Assembly (NCBI RefSeq): GCF_000331735.1
Contig: NC_020126.1
Coordinates: 1,240,001-1,304,000, forward strand
DNA length: 64,000 nt
Origin: Myxococcus stipitatus DSM 14675
GTDB taxonomy: Bacteria; Myxococcota; Myxococcia; Myxococcales; Myxococcaceae
Reading direction: 5' to 3'
Each line of letters starts with the position of its first letter. Positions within the stretch are counted from its first letter, which is position 1. The translations under genes were made by a program, and so were the position numbers. The notes beneath the pieces are model-generated. The model had not been told where the DNA came from. It made no database searches and saw only the letters and a program-made list of their open reading frames with translations. Below are positions 29,195-38,289 of this stretch, piece by piece.

Positions 29195-30043
29195 TCAGAA
29201 CGCGGGAACCACCGCACCACCGTAGTTCGCCTCGATGAACTTGCGCACCTCGGCGGACTGGAGCGCCTTGAGCAGCACGCGGACCTCGGGGCGGGCATCG
29301 TCGCCCTTCCGGACCACGATCACGTTGGCGTACGGGTTGCGCGCGGAGGACTCGCTGGCCAGCACCTTGGCGTCGAGCTTCAGGTGCTTCTGCGCCTCCA
29401 GGAAGTAGTTTCCGTTGATGACTGCGGCGGCCACGTCCTCCAGCGTGCGAGGCTGTTGCTCGGCATCAATCTCCCGCAGCTCCAGCTTGCGCGGGTTGCC
29501 CACCACGTCCTGCACGGTGGCGGCGGCCCCCACGTTCTCACGCAGGCGCAGCAGCCCATGGTCCTCCAGCAGGTGCAGCGCACGCGACGCATTGCTGGGG
29601 TCCGACGGAATGGTGACCTGCGAGCCCTCGGGCAATTCCGCGAGCTGTCGATACTTCGTCGAGTACAGCGCCAGCGGCTCCAGATGCACGGCTCCGGCGC
29701 TGCTCAGCGACAGCTTCCGGTCCGCGGCGAAGCGCTCCAGATACGGCACATGCTGGAAGTAGTTCGCATCGAGCTGCCCATCGGACAGCGCGATGTTGGG
29801 CTGCACATAGTCGGTGAACTCGACCACCTCGATGCGCACGCCGTCGCGCAGTGCCACGGGCACCGCCGCGCGAAGAATCTCCCCATGGGGCACGGGATTG
29901 ACGCCGACCTTGAGGGTGGGAACGCCCGGGGCCTCGCCCGTGGCGGGAGCTTCGGACTTCTTGCAGCCCGTCCCCACCAACAACACGGCGGAGATGGCGG
30001 CGAAAGCCAGGGGAATCAGCAGGAACGATGAGGGTGGCTTCAT
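29195..30043 (-). CDS. metQ: Methionine ABC transporter substrate-binding lipoprotein
   Basis: A 282-residue NlpA/MetQ-family lipoprotein (lipobox VGTGC, Cys27) that captures methionine for MetNI. Family blocks are clear: LKVGVNPVPHGEIL, FTDYVQPNIALSDGQLDANYFQH, LALYSTKYR, IPSDPSNASRALHLLEDHGLL and NPYANVIVVRKGD. It is the last gene of cysK-metN-metI-metQ, 58 bp after metI. The ATG at 30043 begins the signal peptide. Control is likely from the leader upstream of cysK. Confidence 0.94.
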   Translation of the reverse strand: MKPPSSFLLIPLAFAAISAVLLVGTGCKKSEAPATGEAPGVPTLKVGVNPVPHGEILRAAVPVALRDGVRIEVVEFTDYVQPNIALSDGQLDANYFQHVPYLERFAADRKLSLSSAGAVHLEPLALYSTKYRQLAELPEGSQVTIPSDPSNASRALHLLEDHGLLRLRENVGAAATVQDVVGNPRKLELREIDAEQQPRTLEDVAAAVINGNYFLEAQKHLKLDAKVLASESSARNPYANVIVVRKGDDARPEVRVLLKALQSAEVRKFIEANYGGAVVPAF

Positions 30044-30101
30044 GGGGTGTGGAATCCAGACAGGGGGGGCGCGGCGCGAACATCACCGCCGCGCGGATAT
30101 T

Positions 30102-30782
30102 TCAGTCGTGCGCGCGATGAGGCGCGGAGCTCGTGTGGTCGAACCGGGAGGCCAGGCCATCCCCCAACCACTGCACGAGCTGCACCAGCGCCAACAGCAC
30201 GGCGAGGCAGCCCAGCATGACGTCGGTGCGGAAGCGCATGTAGCCGTACTTCACCGCGAGGTCTCCCAGCCCACCTCCACCCACGGCTCCCGCCATGGCG
30301 CTGTAGCCGAGCAGGCTGATAACCATGAGCGCCGTCCCGCGCACGAGAGAAGGCAGGGCCTCCGGCAGCAACACACGGAAGATGACGCGTGAGTGAGTCG
30401 AGCCCATCGCGATGGCCGCCTCCACGAGTCCCGCATCCACCTCCCGCAGCGCCTGCTCCACCACGCGGCCCATGAACGGAATCGCCGCGACCACCAGTGG
30501 AACGATGGCCGCCGTGGTGCCGATGGTCGTCCCCACCAGCCACCGCGTCAGCGGAACAATGGCCACCATCAGGATGATGAAGGGCACCGAGCGCCCCACG
30601 TTGACCAGCGTGCCCAGCACGCGATTCAGCGCCGGTCGCTCCCACAGGCCGCCCCGGTCCGTCAGCACCAGCAGCACGCCCAGGGGCAACCCCACGAGCA
30701 CCACGACCAGTGTGGCCACGGACGTCATGTAGAGCGTCTCCAGCGTGGCCGTCCACAACCATCGAGCAAGTTCAGGCGGCAC
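30102..30782 (-). CDS. metI: Methionine ABC transporter permease
   Basis: A 226-residue inner-membrane permease with about five hydrophobic helices. The permease EAA-type loop is VDAGLVEAAIAMGSTHSRVIFRVLLPEALPSL-like, as in MetI. Strong family features are GRSVPFIILMVAIVPLTRW and SAMAGAVGGGGLGDLAVKYGY. The start is GTG at 30782, overlapping the 3' end of metN by 11 bp, so translation is coupled. It forms the MetNIQ importer with the flanking genes. Confidence 0.94.
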   Translation of the reverse strand: MPPELARWLWTATLETLYMTSVATLVVVLVGLPLGVLLVLTDRGGLWERPALNRVLGTLVNVGRSVPFIILMVAIVPLTRWLVGTTIGTTAAIVPLVVAAIPFMGRVVEQALREVDAGLVEAAIAMGSTHSRVIFRVLLPEALPSLVRGTALMVISLLGYSAMAGAVGGGGLGDLAVKYGYMRFRTDVMLGCLAVLLALVQLVQWLGDGLASRFDHTSSAPHRAHD

Positions 30783-31769
30783 GAGCAGCCTCCTCGGTCG
30801 TCAAGCCCTGCTCGCGCAGGAACACCAGCGCCTGGCGCACCGCCTCCGGTGCCCCCGTGAGCTCGAACAGCAGTCGTCCCACGCGCGCCTCACCCACGCG
30901 CTCCAGCGAGCCCTCCAGCAGATGTGCATCCACGTCGAAGCGGCGCGCCAGCGTCGAGAGGATGGGGCGCGTGGAGTGCTCACCCGACAAGGTCAGCGCC
31001 ACGCGATATCCACCGCGGAGGACAGGCCCCTCGCCGGTGGAGAACGGCGGGTAGCACAGCTCATGCAGCCGGGTTCCCGGTCGGGACAGGAGGTCCAGCA
31101 CCTTGCCCTGTTCCACCAGTCGGCCCTGCTCCAGCACGGCGGCGGAGTCGCAGAGGGCCTTCACCACCTCCATCTGGTGGGTGATGAGCAGGACGGTGAG
31201 CCCCAGCTGCCGGTTGAGGTCCTTGAGCAGCGCCAGCACGGAGCGGGTCGTCTCCGGGTCCAGCGACGACGTCGCCTCGTCCGACAGCAGGATGCGAGGC
31301 CGAGGCGCCAGCGCGCGAGCGATGCCCACGCGCTGCTTCTGCCCACCCGACAGCCGCGCCGGGTAGACCTCCGCCTTGTCGCTCAAGCCCACCAACGCGA
31401 GCAGCTCCGCGACACGCGTGCGAATCTGCTCGCGAGGAAGGCCCGCCACCTCCAGCGGGTAGGCGACGTTCTGCGCCACCGTCTGCGAGGAGAAGAGGTT
31501 GAAGTGCTGGAAGATCATCCCGATGCCCTGCCGCGCCTTGCGCAGCGCCTCGGGACTCAAGCCCAGCAGCTCCTGCCCGTTCACTCGCACCCGACCCTCG
31601 GTGGGGCGCTCCAGCAGGTTGACGCAGCGGATGAGCGTGGACTTGCCGGCGCCACTCTGGCCCAGCACGCCGAACACCTCGCCCGGCTCCACCCGCAGCG
31701 ACACGTCCTGGAGCGCCGGCACCTCACGCCCGCCCTGCTTGTAGACCTTGCTGATACCGCGCAGCTCAA

Positions 31770-31773
<4 letters not shown>
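30772..31773 (-). CDS. metN: Methionine ABC transporter ATP-binding protein
   Basis: A 333-residue ATPase of the MetNIQ importer. It has Walker A GQSGAGKST (about 38-46), Q-loop FQHFNLF, signature LSGGQKQRVGIARAL, Walker B ILLSDEATSSLD and switch His in LITHQMEVV. The C-terminal ~75 residues (YRVALTLSGEHSTRPILSTL onward) are the NIL domain, which in MetN binds methionine and shuts transport. ATG 31773 overlaps the cysK stop as ATGA. The longer in-frame N-terminus inside cysK is rejected. Confidence 0.95.
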
Positions 31774-32738
<965 letters not shown>

Positions 32739-32803
32739 TCGCGTTTCTCGGTGGGAAAGGCCGGGACCGCGATGCTGCGCCCCGGCGTGTGGGGAAAAAG
32801 GAA

Positions 32804-32834
32804 CGGCCCGTCTCCAGGTGCTGGGGACGGGCCG
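32804..32834 (-). terminator. Intrinsic terminator (attenuator) in the cysK leader
   Basis: On the minus strand CGGCCCGTC (32834-32826) pairs perfectly with GACGGGCCG (32812-32804). An inner CCAG/CTGG pairing closes the loop around CAC after one mismatch. The hairpin is followed directly by TTCCTTTTT (32803-32795), a classic Rho-independent terminator, 57 nt before the cysK ATG. It can only act on transcripts entering cysK. Confidence 0.85.
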
Positions 32835-32862
32835 GACACGCCTGAGCGCGAAAGTGCGTGGC

Positions 32863-32949
32863 TCAGTACGCTCGTACGGACGGACCCGTCGCAGCACGAC
32901 AACACGTGCCGCGACAACAGGTCCTGAACGGAGCGACGGAGACGAACAT
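32863..32949 (-). CDS. Cysteine-rich leader peptide of the cysK-metNIQ operon
   Basis: A 28-codon reading frame with ATG at 32949 and TGA at 32865-32863. It encodes MFVSVAPFRTCC, then RG, T and a second CC pair (Cys11, 12, 16 and 17, all TGT codons). Four cysteine codons within seven residues, directly before a gene for cysteine synthase and a 9-bp intrinsic terminator, is the hallmark of a leader peptide whose translation rate reports Cys-tRNA supply. No Shine-Dalgarno is visible, and the candidate promoter predicts a transcript start within about 5 nt of the ATG. It may therefore be translated as a leaderless or near-leaderless mRNA. Too short for most gene finders. Peptide production is inferred. 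Confidence 0.75.
   Translation of the reverse strand: MFVSVAPFRTCCRGTCCRAATGPSVRAY
32881..32890 (-). promoter_or_regulatory. Candidate antiterminator arm in the cysK leader
   Basis: GACGGGTCCG, read on the minus strand at 32890-32881, can pair with the 5' arm of the terminator (CGGCCCGTC, 32834-32826): nine pairs with one bulged T. It starts 8 nt after the last leader Cys codon. That is the position expected for the competing segment in ribosome-controlled attenuation. Base pairing is directly visible; the switch is inference. Confidence 0.6.
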
Positions 32950-32959
32950 TGGCGTCAAG

Positions 32960-32988
32960 ACGTAACCAATCCGCCCAAGACTTGTCAA
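32960..32988 (-). promoter_or_regulatory. Candidate promoter for leader-cysK-metNIQ
   Basis: TTGACA (32988-32983) is a perfect -35. With a 17-nt spacer it is followed by TTACGT (32965-32960), a weak -10; an 18-nt spacer gives TACGTC. It lies 14-42 bp after the metC stop and predicts initiation near 32953, a few bases before the leader ATG. Confidence 0.6.
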
Positions 32989-33001
32989 CCCGACCTCGCC
33001 T

Positions 33002-34159
33002 TCATGCGGCCTCGCGGAAGGAGCGCCCGAGGGCATTCGCCAGGTCCGCCTGGAGGTCCTCCACATCCTCCAACCCCACGGAGAAGCGAATCAGGCTGTC
33101 GGTGATTCCCCGGCGCTCGCGCTCGGCGGCGGGCACGGAGGCATGCGAGTGCCTCGCCGGCACCGTGATGATGCTCTCCACCGCGCCCAGCGACACGCCG
33201 AGCAAGGGCAGCCGCAGCGACTCCACGAACGTCGCCGCCATGGCGTCATGGGCCAGGCGGAAGGACACCACCGCCCCGGTGCCCGGGTAGAAGACCTCTC
33301 GAATCTCCGGCCTGGTCCCAAGCCACCGGACAAGGGCTCCCGCCGTGCGCACCTGCCGCTCCATGCGGACCTGGAGCGTCTTGATGCCCCGCTGGAGCAG
33401 GAAGCAGTCCTGTGGCCCCAGCACCGCGCCCACCGCGTTCTGGAGGAAGTAGACCTCCTTGGCGAGCTCCGGCGTGCGCACCACCACCGCCCCGGCGACG
33501 ACGTCGCTGTGTCCCCCCAGGTACTTGGTGGCGGAGTGGATGACGATGTCGGCGCCTTCGGTGAGCGGACGCGAGAGGTAGGGCGACAGGAACGTGTTGT
33601 CGACGATGAGCAGCGCGCCGTACGTCCGCGCGAGGATGGACATCGCGGTGACGTCGGTGCGCCGCAGGAACGGGTTGCTCACCGTCTCCACGAGCAGCCC
33701 CTTGGTGTTGGGGCGGAACGCGGCCTTCACCGCGTCCGGGTCGCTGGTGTCGACGAAGGTGGCCTTCAGGCCGAAGCGGCTGAACACCTTCGTGAGCACG
33801 CGGTAGGTGCCGCCGTAGCAGTCGTCGGTGACGACCAGGTGGTCGCCCGCGCTGAACAGCATCAGCACGGTGGACAGCGCGGCCATGCCGGAGCCGAACG
33901 CGAACGCGCCCGCGCCTTCGTCCAGCTTGGCGAGCACGCCCTCGAGCGACTTGCGCGTGGGGTTCCCCGAGCGCGCGTAGTCGAACTCACCGGGCTGGTC
34001 GAGGCCCGGCTGGTCGAACATGGACACCTGGTAGATGGGCACCGCCGCGGCGCCCGTCACCGGGTCGACTTCATGGCCGGTGTGCAGCAGCCGGGTCGCG
34101 AAGTTCGACAGGGCGGGAGCGCCCGTCGAGCGCTTGGGCCAGATCGGAGATGATGTCAT
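33002..34159 (-). CDS. metC: Cystathionine beta-lyase-type PLP enzyme
   Basis: A 385-residue Cys/Met-metabolism PLP enzyme. It has PLP Lys212 in VIHSATKYLGGHSDV, the AFGSGMAAL cofactor loop, TDDCYGGTYRVL and DNTFLSPYLSRPL. The C-terminal half (QDCFLLQRGIKTLQVRMERQ, GAGAV-type tail, SLGAVESI) resembles Bacillus MetC more than MetI, so cleavage of cystathionine to homocysteine is favoured. A gamma-lyase role is possible. ATG 34159 lies inside the previous gene, giving an 89-nt out-of-frame overlap. No internal ATG gives a shorter complete protein. Third gene of the aspartokinase-MetB-MetC group. Confidence 0.85.
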   Translation of the reverse strand: MTSSPIWPKRSTGAPALSNFATRLLHTGHEVDPVTGAAAVPIYQVSMFDQPGLDQPGEFDYARSGNPTRKSLEGVLAKLDEGAGAFAFGSGMAALSTVLMLFSAGDHLVVTDDCYGGTYRVLTKVFSRFGLKATFVDTSDPDAVKAAFRPNTKGLLVETVSNPFLRRTDVTAMSILARTYGALLIVDNTFLSPYLSRPLTEGADIVIHSATKYLGGHSDVVAGAVVVRTPELAKEVYFLQNAVGAVLGPQDCFLLQRGIKTLQVRMERQVRTAGALVRWLGTRPEIREVFYPGTGAVVSFRLAHDAMAATFVESLRLPLLGVSLGAVESIITVPARHSHASVPAAERERRGITDSLIRFSVGLEDVEDLQADLANALGRSFREAA

Positions 34160-35198
34160 CGGAGTCCTCGATACCCACGGAGAGGCGAAGCAGTCGGTCA
34201 GTGATGCCAAGCTGTTCCCGGCGCGCGACGGGGATGTCCGCGTGGGTCTGCGTGGCGGGGAAGGTGATGAGGGTCTCGACGCCGCCCAGCGACTCGGCGA
34301 AGAGACACAGGCGCACGCCGGCGAGCACCTGGGGCACCAGGGCCGCTTCCGTGACGCTGAAGGAGAGCATGCCGCCCGTGCCCGGGTAGTAGACGCGCTC
34401 CACCTGGGGGTGGCCGGACAGGAACGCGGCCACCGCGCGCGCGTTGGACTGGTGACGCTCCATGCGCAGCGCCAGCGTCTTGAGGCCGCGAATCACCAGG
34501 TACGCGTCCTGGGGACCCAGGATGGCGCCGATGCCGTTCTGCGCGAAGAGCAGCTTGTCGCCCAGCGCCGCGTCCCGTGCGACGAGCGCGCCCGCGACGA
34601 CGTCGTTGTGTCCGGCCAGGTACTTGGTCGCGCTGTGGACGACCAGGTCCGCGCCGAGCTCCAGCGGGCGCTGGAGGTAGGGCGTGTAGAACGTGTTGTC
34701 GACGATGAGCAGCACGCCCGCCTTCTTCGCGATGTCCGCGAGCGCGGGCAGGTCCGCCGTCTTCATCAGCGGGTTGGTGGGTGTCTCCACCAGCAGCGCC
34801 TTGGTGTTGGGGCGCAGCGCGGCCTTCACCGCGTCCGGCTTCGTGGTGTCCACGAAGGTGTAGGGGACGTGGAGCAGCCGGTCCACCAGCCGGTAGGTGC
34901 CGCCGTAGAGGTCCTCGGTGAGGATGATGTGGTCCTCGGGGCCGAAGAGCTGGAGGGCGCAGTGCAGCGCGGCCATGCCGGACGCGAAGGCCAGGCCCTT
35001 GCTGCCGCCCTCCAGTTGCGCGAGCGCGTCCTCGAGCGCCGCGCGGGTGGGGTTCTTCGTGCGCGAGTAGTCGTAGCCGGTGGACTGGCCCAGCGCGGGG
35101 TGCTGGTAGGTGGCGGAGTGGTAGACGGGGACGGCGATGGCGCCGGTGCTCGGGTCTCTGCGGGTTCCGGCGTGGACGAGGGCGGTGGCGATTTTCAT
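34071..35198 (-). CDS. metB: Cystathionine gamma-synthase / O-acyl-homoserine sulfhydrylase-type PLP enzyme
   Basis: A 375-residue paralogue of the next gene. The PLP lysine is Lys192 in VVHSATKYLAGHNDV. Family blocks DYSRTKNPTRAALED, EDLYGGTYRL, VETPTNPLM, DNTFYTPYLQRPLELGAD and SLGGVETLITFPATQTH match Bacillus MetI, a cystathionine gamma-synthase with sulfhydrylase side activity. It would convert acyl-homoserine to cystathionine. The last ~17 residues (GRSRPVELRDPAAAHRP) look like a non-conserved extension that overlaps the start of metC. ATG 35198 is 33 bp after the aspartokinase-homoserine dehydrogenase stop. Confidence 0.85.
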   Translation of the reverse strand: MKIATALVHAGTRRDPSTGAIAVPVYHSATYQHPALGQSTGYDYSRTKNPTRAALEDALAQLEGGSKGLAFASGMAALHCALQLFGPEDHIILTEDLYGGTYRLVDRLLHVPYTFVDTTKPDAVKAALRPNTKALLVETPTNPLMKTADLPALADIAKKAGVLLIVDNTFYTPYLQRPLELGADLVVHSATKYLAGHNDVVAGALVARDAALGDKLLFAQNGIGAILGPQDAYLVIRGLKTLALRMERHQSNARAVAAFLSGHPQVERVYYPGTGGMLSFSVTEAALVPQVLAGVRLCLFAESLGGVETLITFPATQTHADIPVARREQLGITDRLLRLSVGIEDSDDIISDLAQALDGRSRPVELRDPAAAHRP

Positions 35199-35231
35199 GG
35201 GAGAGGGCTCCGGGTGAGCTGGGGGCTGGGT

Positions 35232-37733
35232 TCAGCGGCCCCGCAGCGTCTGGGAGATTCGAAGGATGTCGGCCAACACGCCGGACGCGGTGACGGCGCC
35301 CCCCGCGCCCGCGCCTCGGACGGTGAGGGGGAACTCGCTGTGCCGCGTGGTGGTGAACGAGACGAAGGACTCGGTGCCGCGCAGGTCCGCGCCGGGCTGG
35401 CCCGGCTCCACGGCGGCGATTCCCACGCGGATGACGGGGGAGTCCGTTCCCAGTCGCGTCGGGTCGATGCGCGCCAGGTAGCGCAGCACCGTGCCGGACT
35501 GGCGGCAGCGCTCCACCTTCTGCGCGTACTCGGCATCCAGCGAGCGCAGGCTGCGCAGGAACGAGTCGGGGGACTCGTTGGAGTCCTCCAGCGCGGGGAC
35601 GAAGGGCTCCAGTGCGACGTCGGAGAGCGACAGCGACAGGCCCAGCTCCCGCGCGAGGATGAGCGCCTTGCGCGCGACGTCCGCGCCGGACAGGTCCTCG
35701 CGAGGGTCGGGCTCGGTGAAGCCCTTGTCCCGCGCGGATCGCACGGCGGTGGACAGCGGCACGCCCGCCAGGAGCTCGTTGCAGATGAAGCCCACGCTGC
35801 CGGAGAGCGACGCGGTGATGAGGCGCACGGTGTCGCCGGTGCGCACCAGGTTGGCGAGCGTGTCGATGACCGGGAGGCTGGAGGCCACCGTCGTCTCGTA
35901 GTGGTAGCCCACGTGGTGACGGCGGGCCTCGGCGATGAGCGCCTCGCGCTCGTTCCACGGCAGCGCCAGGGGCTTCTTGTTGGCGGCGACGACGTGGATG
36001 CCTCGGCGGAACGCCTCCGTGTACAGCGAGGCCACGCCGCCATCGGCGGTGCAGTCGACGAGGATGGGCACGGGGAGCCGGCGCAGCTCGTCCAGCAGCG
36101 GAGGCAGCGCCCGGGTGCCGGGCTCACCGCGGACGACGCGAGCGAGCTGCTCTTCCAGTCCCTCCAGCGCGAGCCCGGAGACATCGAAGAGGGTGTGCCG
36201 GCTGTCGGCGATGCCCACCACGCGCAGCGCGATGCCGTGGCGCTCGCGCAGCTGCTCCTGCTGGGCGCGCAGCTGCGTCAGGAGCTGGCCGCCCACGGTG
36301 CCCTTGCCCAGGAGGAAGAGGTTCACCTGCTGGTGCGCCAGGTTGAAGGCGGCGTGGGTGGTGCGCACCGCGATGGAGGTGTCCGCCGCGTCCACGACGC
36401 AGGAGATGGAGCGGGAGCTGGCGCCCTGGGCGCTGGCTCGCACGTTGACGCCCACCGCGCCCAGCGCGCTGAAGAAGCGGCCGGCCACGTTGACGCCGTG
36501 ACCCATGGCCTCGGCGACGAGCGTGAGCAGCGTGACGGGCTGGCGGACTCCGAGCGGCTCCACCTCGCGGCGGGAGAGCTCCTGCGCCAGCTCCGTCTCC
36601 AGCGCGGTCCGAGCGCGCTGCACATCCGGCAGGGGAACGACGAGGGCGATGGACTGCCCGTTGGCGGACTGGGCCGTCATCCACACGGTGACGCGGGCGG
36701 CGCGCAGCGCGGACAGGACTCGCTCGCCCAGCTGGAACTGGTCGGAGAGCTTGCGGACCTCGATGCCGAGCAGGGCCAGGTCCTCGCGCGTGGCGATACA
36801 GGTGGGACGGTTGTCGTCGCGCGAGCCGATGGCGTCGATGAGCGTGCCCGGGTGGTCCGGGTGCATGGTGTTGCGGATGCGCAGGGAGATGCCGGACTCG
36901 ATGAGCGGAATCATCGTGCGCGGGTGCAGCATGCGGACGCCCACGGCGGCCAGCTCCAGGCCCTCGGCGTGGGTGAGGTGGGGGACGGGGTACGCGTCGC
37001 TCACCAGGTCCGGGTCGGCGGTGTGCAGGCCGAGCACGTCGGTCCACACGGTGACTTCGGTTGCACCCAGGCCCTGGGCGACGAGCGCGGCGGTGTAGTC
37101 GGAGCCGTTGCGGCCCAGCGTGGTGGTGCGGCCGTCCACGGTGGAGGCGATGAAGCCGGGGATGATGGGCACGGAGGTGCCCCAGCCGGCGGCGCTCGCC
37201 TGGAGCTGGGTGCGTGTGCGGGCCACGTCCACGCGGGCGGTGCCGAAGGTGTCATCCGTGACGAGCAGCAGGCGCGCGTCGCGGAAGCAGGACTCGGTGC
37301 CCGCGGCGTTGAGCAGCTCGGCGAGGAGCGTGGCGGAGACCAGCTCTCCGAAGGCGAGGACCTTGTCCTTGGAGGCGGGGGAACACTCGCGGGTGAGGGA
37401 GATGCCCTGGAGAAGTTGCTGAAGCGGGGCGAGGAGTTGGTCCACGCGGACGGCGAGCGTGGTGGCCTGCGCGGGGTGGAGGGCGGCGGCGTTCGTCTTC
37501 GCGAGGTGGGCGATGCGTGCGACCACGGTGAGCGAGCCCTCCAGGTCTCCCTTCGTGGCGAGCTCGGCGGCTTCCAGGAGCCAGTCGGTGGTGTCTCCTT
37601 GCGCGGAGACCACCACCGCGAGCGGGCCGGTGCGGGCATGTTTGCCAATCAGCTCGATGACCTGGCGCAGGCGTCGGGGCGAGCCGACGGAGGAGCCACC
37701 AAACTTCATCACTCGAAAGGAATTGCTGCTCAT
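35232..37733 (-). CDS. thrA: Bifunctional aspartokinase / homoserine dehydrogenase
   Basis: An 833-residue ThrA/MetL-type fusion. The N-terminal aspartokinase (VMKFGGSSVGSP at about 8-19; GRNGSDYTAAL) is followed by ACT-type regulatory segments (about 300-460). The C-terminal homoserine dehydrogenase has the NAD(P) loop LFLLGKGTVGGQLL and the catalytic region PVPILVDCTADGG, HVVAANKKPLALP, SLSGSVGFICNEL and GFTEPDPREDLSG. It channels aspartate towards homoserine. ATG 37733 starts at the conserved MSSNSFRVMKFGGSS. It is followed by MetB- and MetC-type genes, so the flux here is probably for methionine. Whether Thr or Met inhibits it cannot be read. It has an unusually long leader. Confidence 0.93.
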   Translation of the reverse strand: MSSNSFRVMKFGGSSVGSPRRLRQVIELIGKHARTGPLAVVVSAQGDTTDWLLEAAELATKGDLEGSLTVVARIAHLAKTNAAALHPAQATTLAVRVDQLLAPLQQLLQGISLTRECSPASKDKVLAFGELVSATLLAELLNAAGTESCFRDARLLLVTDDTFGTARVDVARTRTQLQASAAGWGTSVPIIPGFIASTVDGRTTTLGRNGSDYTAALVAQGLGATEVTVWTDVLGLHTADPDLVSDAYPVPHLTHAEGLELAAVGVRMLHPRTMIPLIESGISLRIRNTMHPDHPGTLIDAIGSRDDNRPTCIATREDLALLGIEVRKLSDQFQLGERVLSALRAARVTVWMTAQSANGQSIALVVPLPDVQRARTALETELAQELSRREVEPLGVRQPVTLLTLVAEAMGHGVNVAGRFFSALGAVGVNVRASAQGASSRSISCVVDAADTSIAVRTTHAAFNLAHQQVNLFLLGKGTVGGQLLTQLRAQQEQLRERHGIALRVVGIADSRHTLFDVSGLALEGLEEQLARVVRGEPGTRALPPLLDELRRLPVPILVDCTADGGVASLYTEAFRRGIHVVAANKKPLALPWNEREALIAEARRHHVGYHYETTVASSLPVIDTLANLVRTGDTVRLITASLSGSVGFICNELLAGVPLSTAVRSARDKGFTEPDPREDLSGADVARKALILARELGLSLSLSDVALEPFVPALEDSNESPDSFLRSLRSLDAEYAQKVERCRQSGTVLRYLARIDPTRLGTDSPVIRVGIAAVEPGQPGADLRGTESFVSFTTTRHSEFPLTVRGAGAGGAVTASGVLADILRISQTLRGR

Positions 37734-38171
37734 CTGCGACCTCGAGCCTCGGGGCCGTGGCCCTGAAGGCATGAGAAGGCTCGCGGCCGTGGCGTCGACG
37801 CAGACACGTCGAGCGGCACGGCACCCGCGGTGCCATGAAGGAAAGGAATGGAGAGGGAAGGTGAGGAGAAGGCCTAGCCGGCGCGCACCGGCCCGCGCAT
37901 TCGCGCGAGGGGCGCCGGGAGGGTGCGGCGCATTCGAGCGGGCTCTCGGAGCGCGCGGAACGCGTCACGGACCTTCGCGGTGGGGCGGGAGTCGATGCGG
38001 GTGGATGGAACCACGGGGGCCCTCTCTCACCGAAGCGGAGGGGCAGCCTCGCCTCGGACACTTGGTTTGTCCGTGGAGCACCTGCTCCCTGGACCGCATC
38101 GTTTGGACACCTTGGAGGTCCGTCTCCAGGTTGTCGGGCCCCCGTCGAAACGAGGGCCGCTCTTGATGCTG
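37734..38171 (-). promoter_or_regulatory. Long structured 5' leader of the aspartokinase-metB-metC transcript
   Basis: About 438 nt separate the predicted transcript start from the ATG at 37733. Near its 5' end is a 9-bp stem with a UUCG tetraloop (minus strand GGCCCTCGT-TTCG-ACGGGGGCC, 38158-38137). Near the 3' end is a GCCGG/CCGGC hairpin followed by a pyrimidine-rich tract. I find no SAM-I or SAM-II consensus and no Met- or Thr-rich short ORF. It may hold an unrecognised riboswitch or a Rho-dependent site. No protein gene is supported here. Confidence 0.45.
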
Positions 38172-38177
38172 AACGGC

Positions 38178-38206
38178 GAAATAGACGGGTTGCGGGGCGT
38201 TGTCAA
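38178..38206 (-). promoter_or_regulatory. Promoter of the aspartokinase-metB-metC operon
   Basis: A perfect -35 TTGACA (38206-38201), 17-nt spacer and -10 TATTTC (38183-38178) on the minus strand. This is the best sigma-70-type promoter I see in the window and predicts a start near 38171. Confidence 0.7.
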
Positions 38207-38214
38207 GACCCCGG

Positions 38215-38246
38215 CCCTGCTTGCCCATTCATCAGGGCAGGCAGGG
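38215..38246 (-). terminator. Hairpin after the left copy of cluster gene E
   Basis: CCCTGCTTGCCC (38215-38226) pairs with GGGCAGGCAGGG (38235-38246) with one wobble and an 8-nt loop. It is placed 44 bp after the stop of gene E and just before the next promoter. No strong T tract is present. Confidence 0.55.
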
Positions 38247-38289
38247 GAGCGAGTGTTTCGTTGGAGACGCTATGGATGCGTGCGTGCTC

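Noticed and set aside
34035-37766. A 1,243-codon open frame on the plus strand opposite metC, metB and thrA
   Set aside because: Low-complexity Gly/Arg/Val/His translation without motifs; the minus-strand frames encode well-conserved enzymes.
37965-38094. Possible leader peptide MRSREQVLHGQTKCPRRGCP in the thrA leader
   Set aside because: No Met- or Thr-codon enrichment and no terminator placed after it; more likely a chance ORF.
37734-38171. SAM-I or SAM-II riboswitch before the methionine genes
   Set aside because: No CUUAUCNAGAG / GGUGGAGGGA core or SAM-II pseudoknot consensus was found on reading the minus strand.
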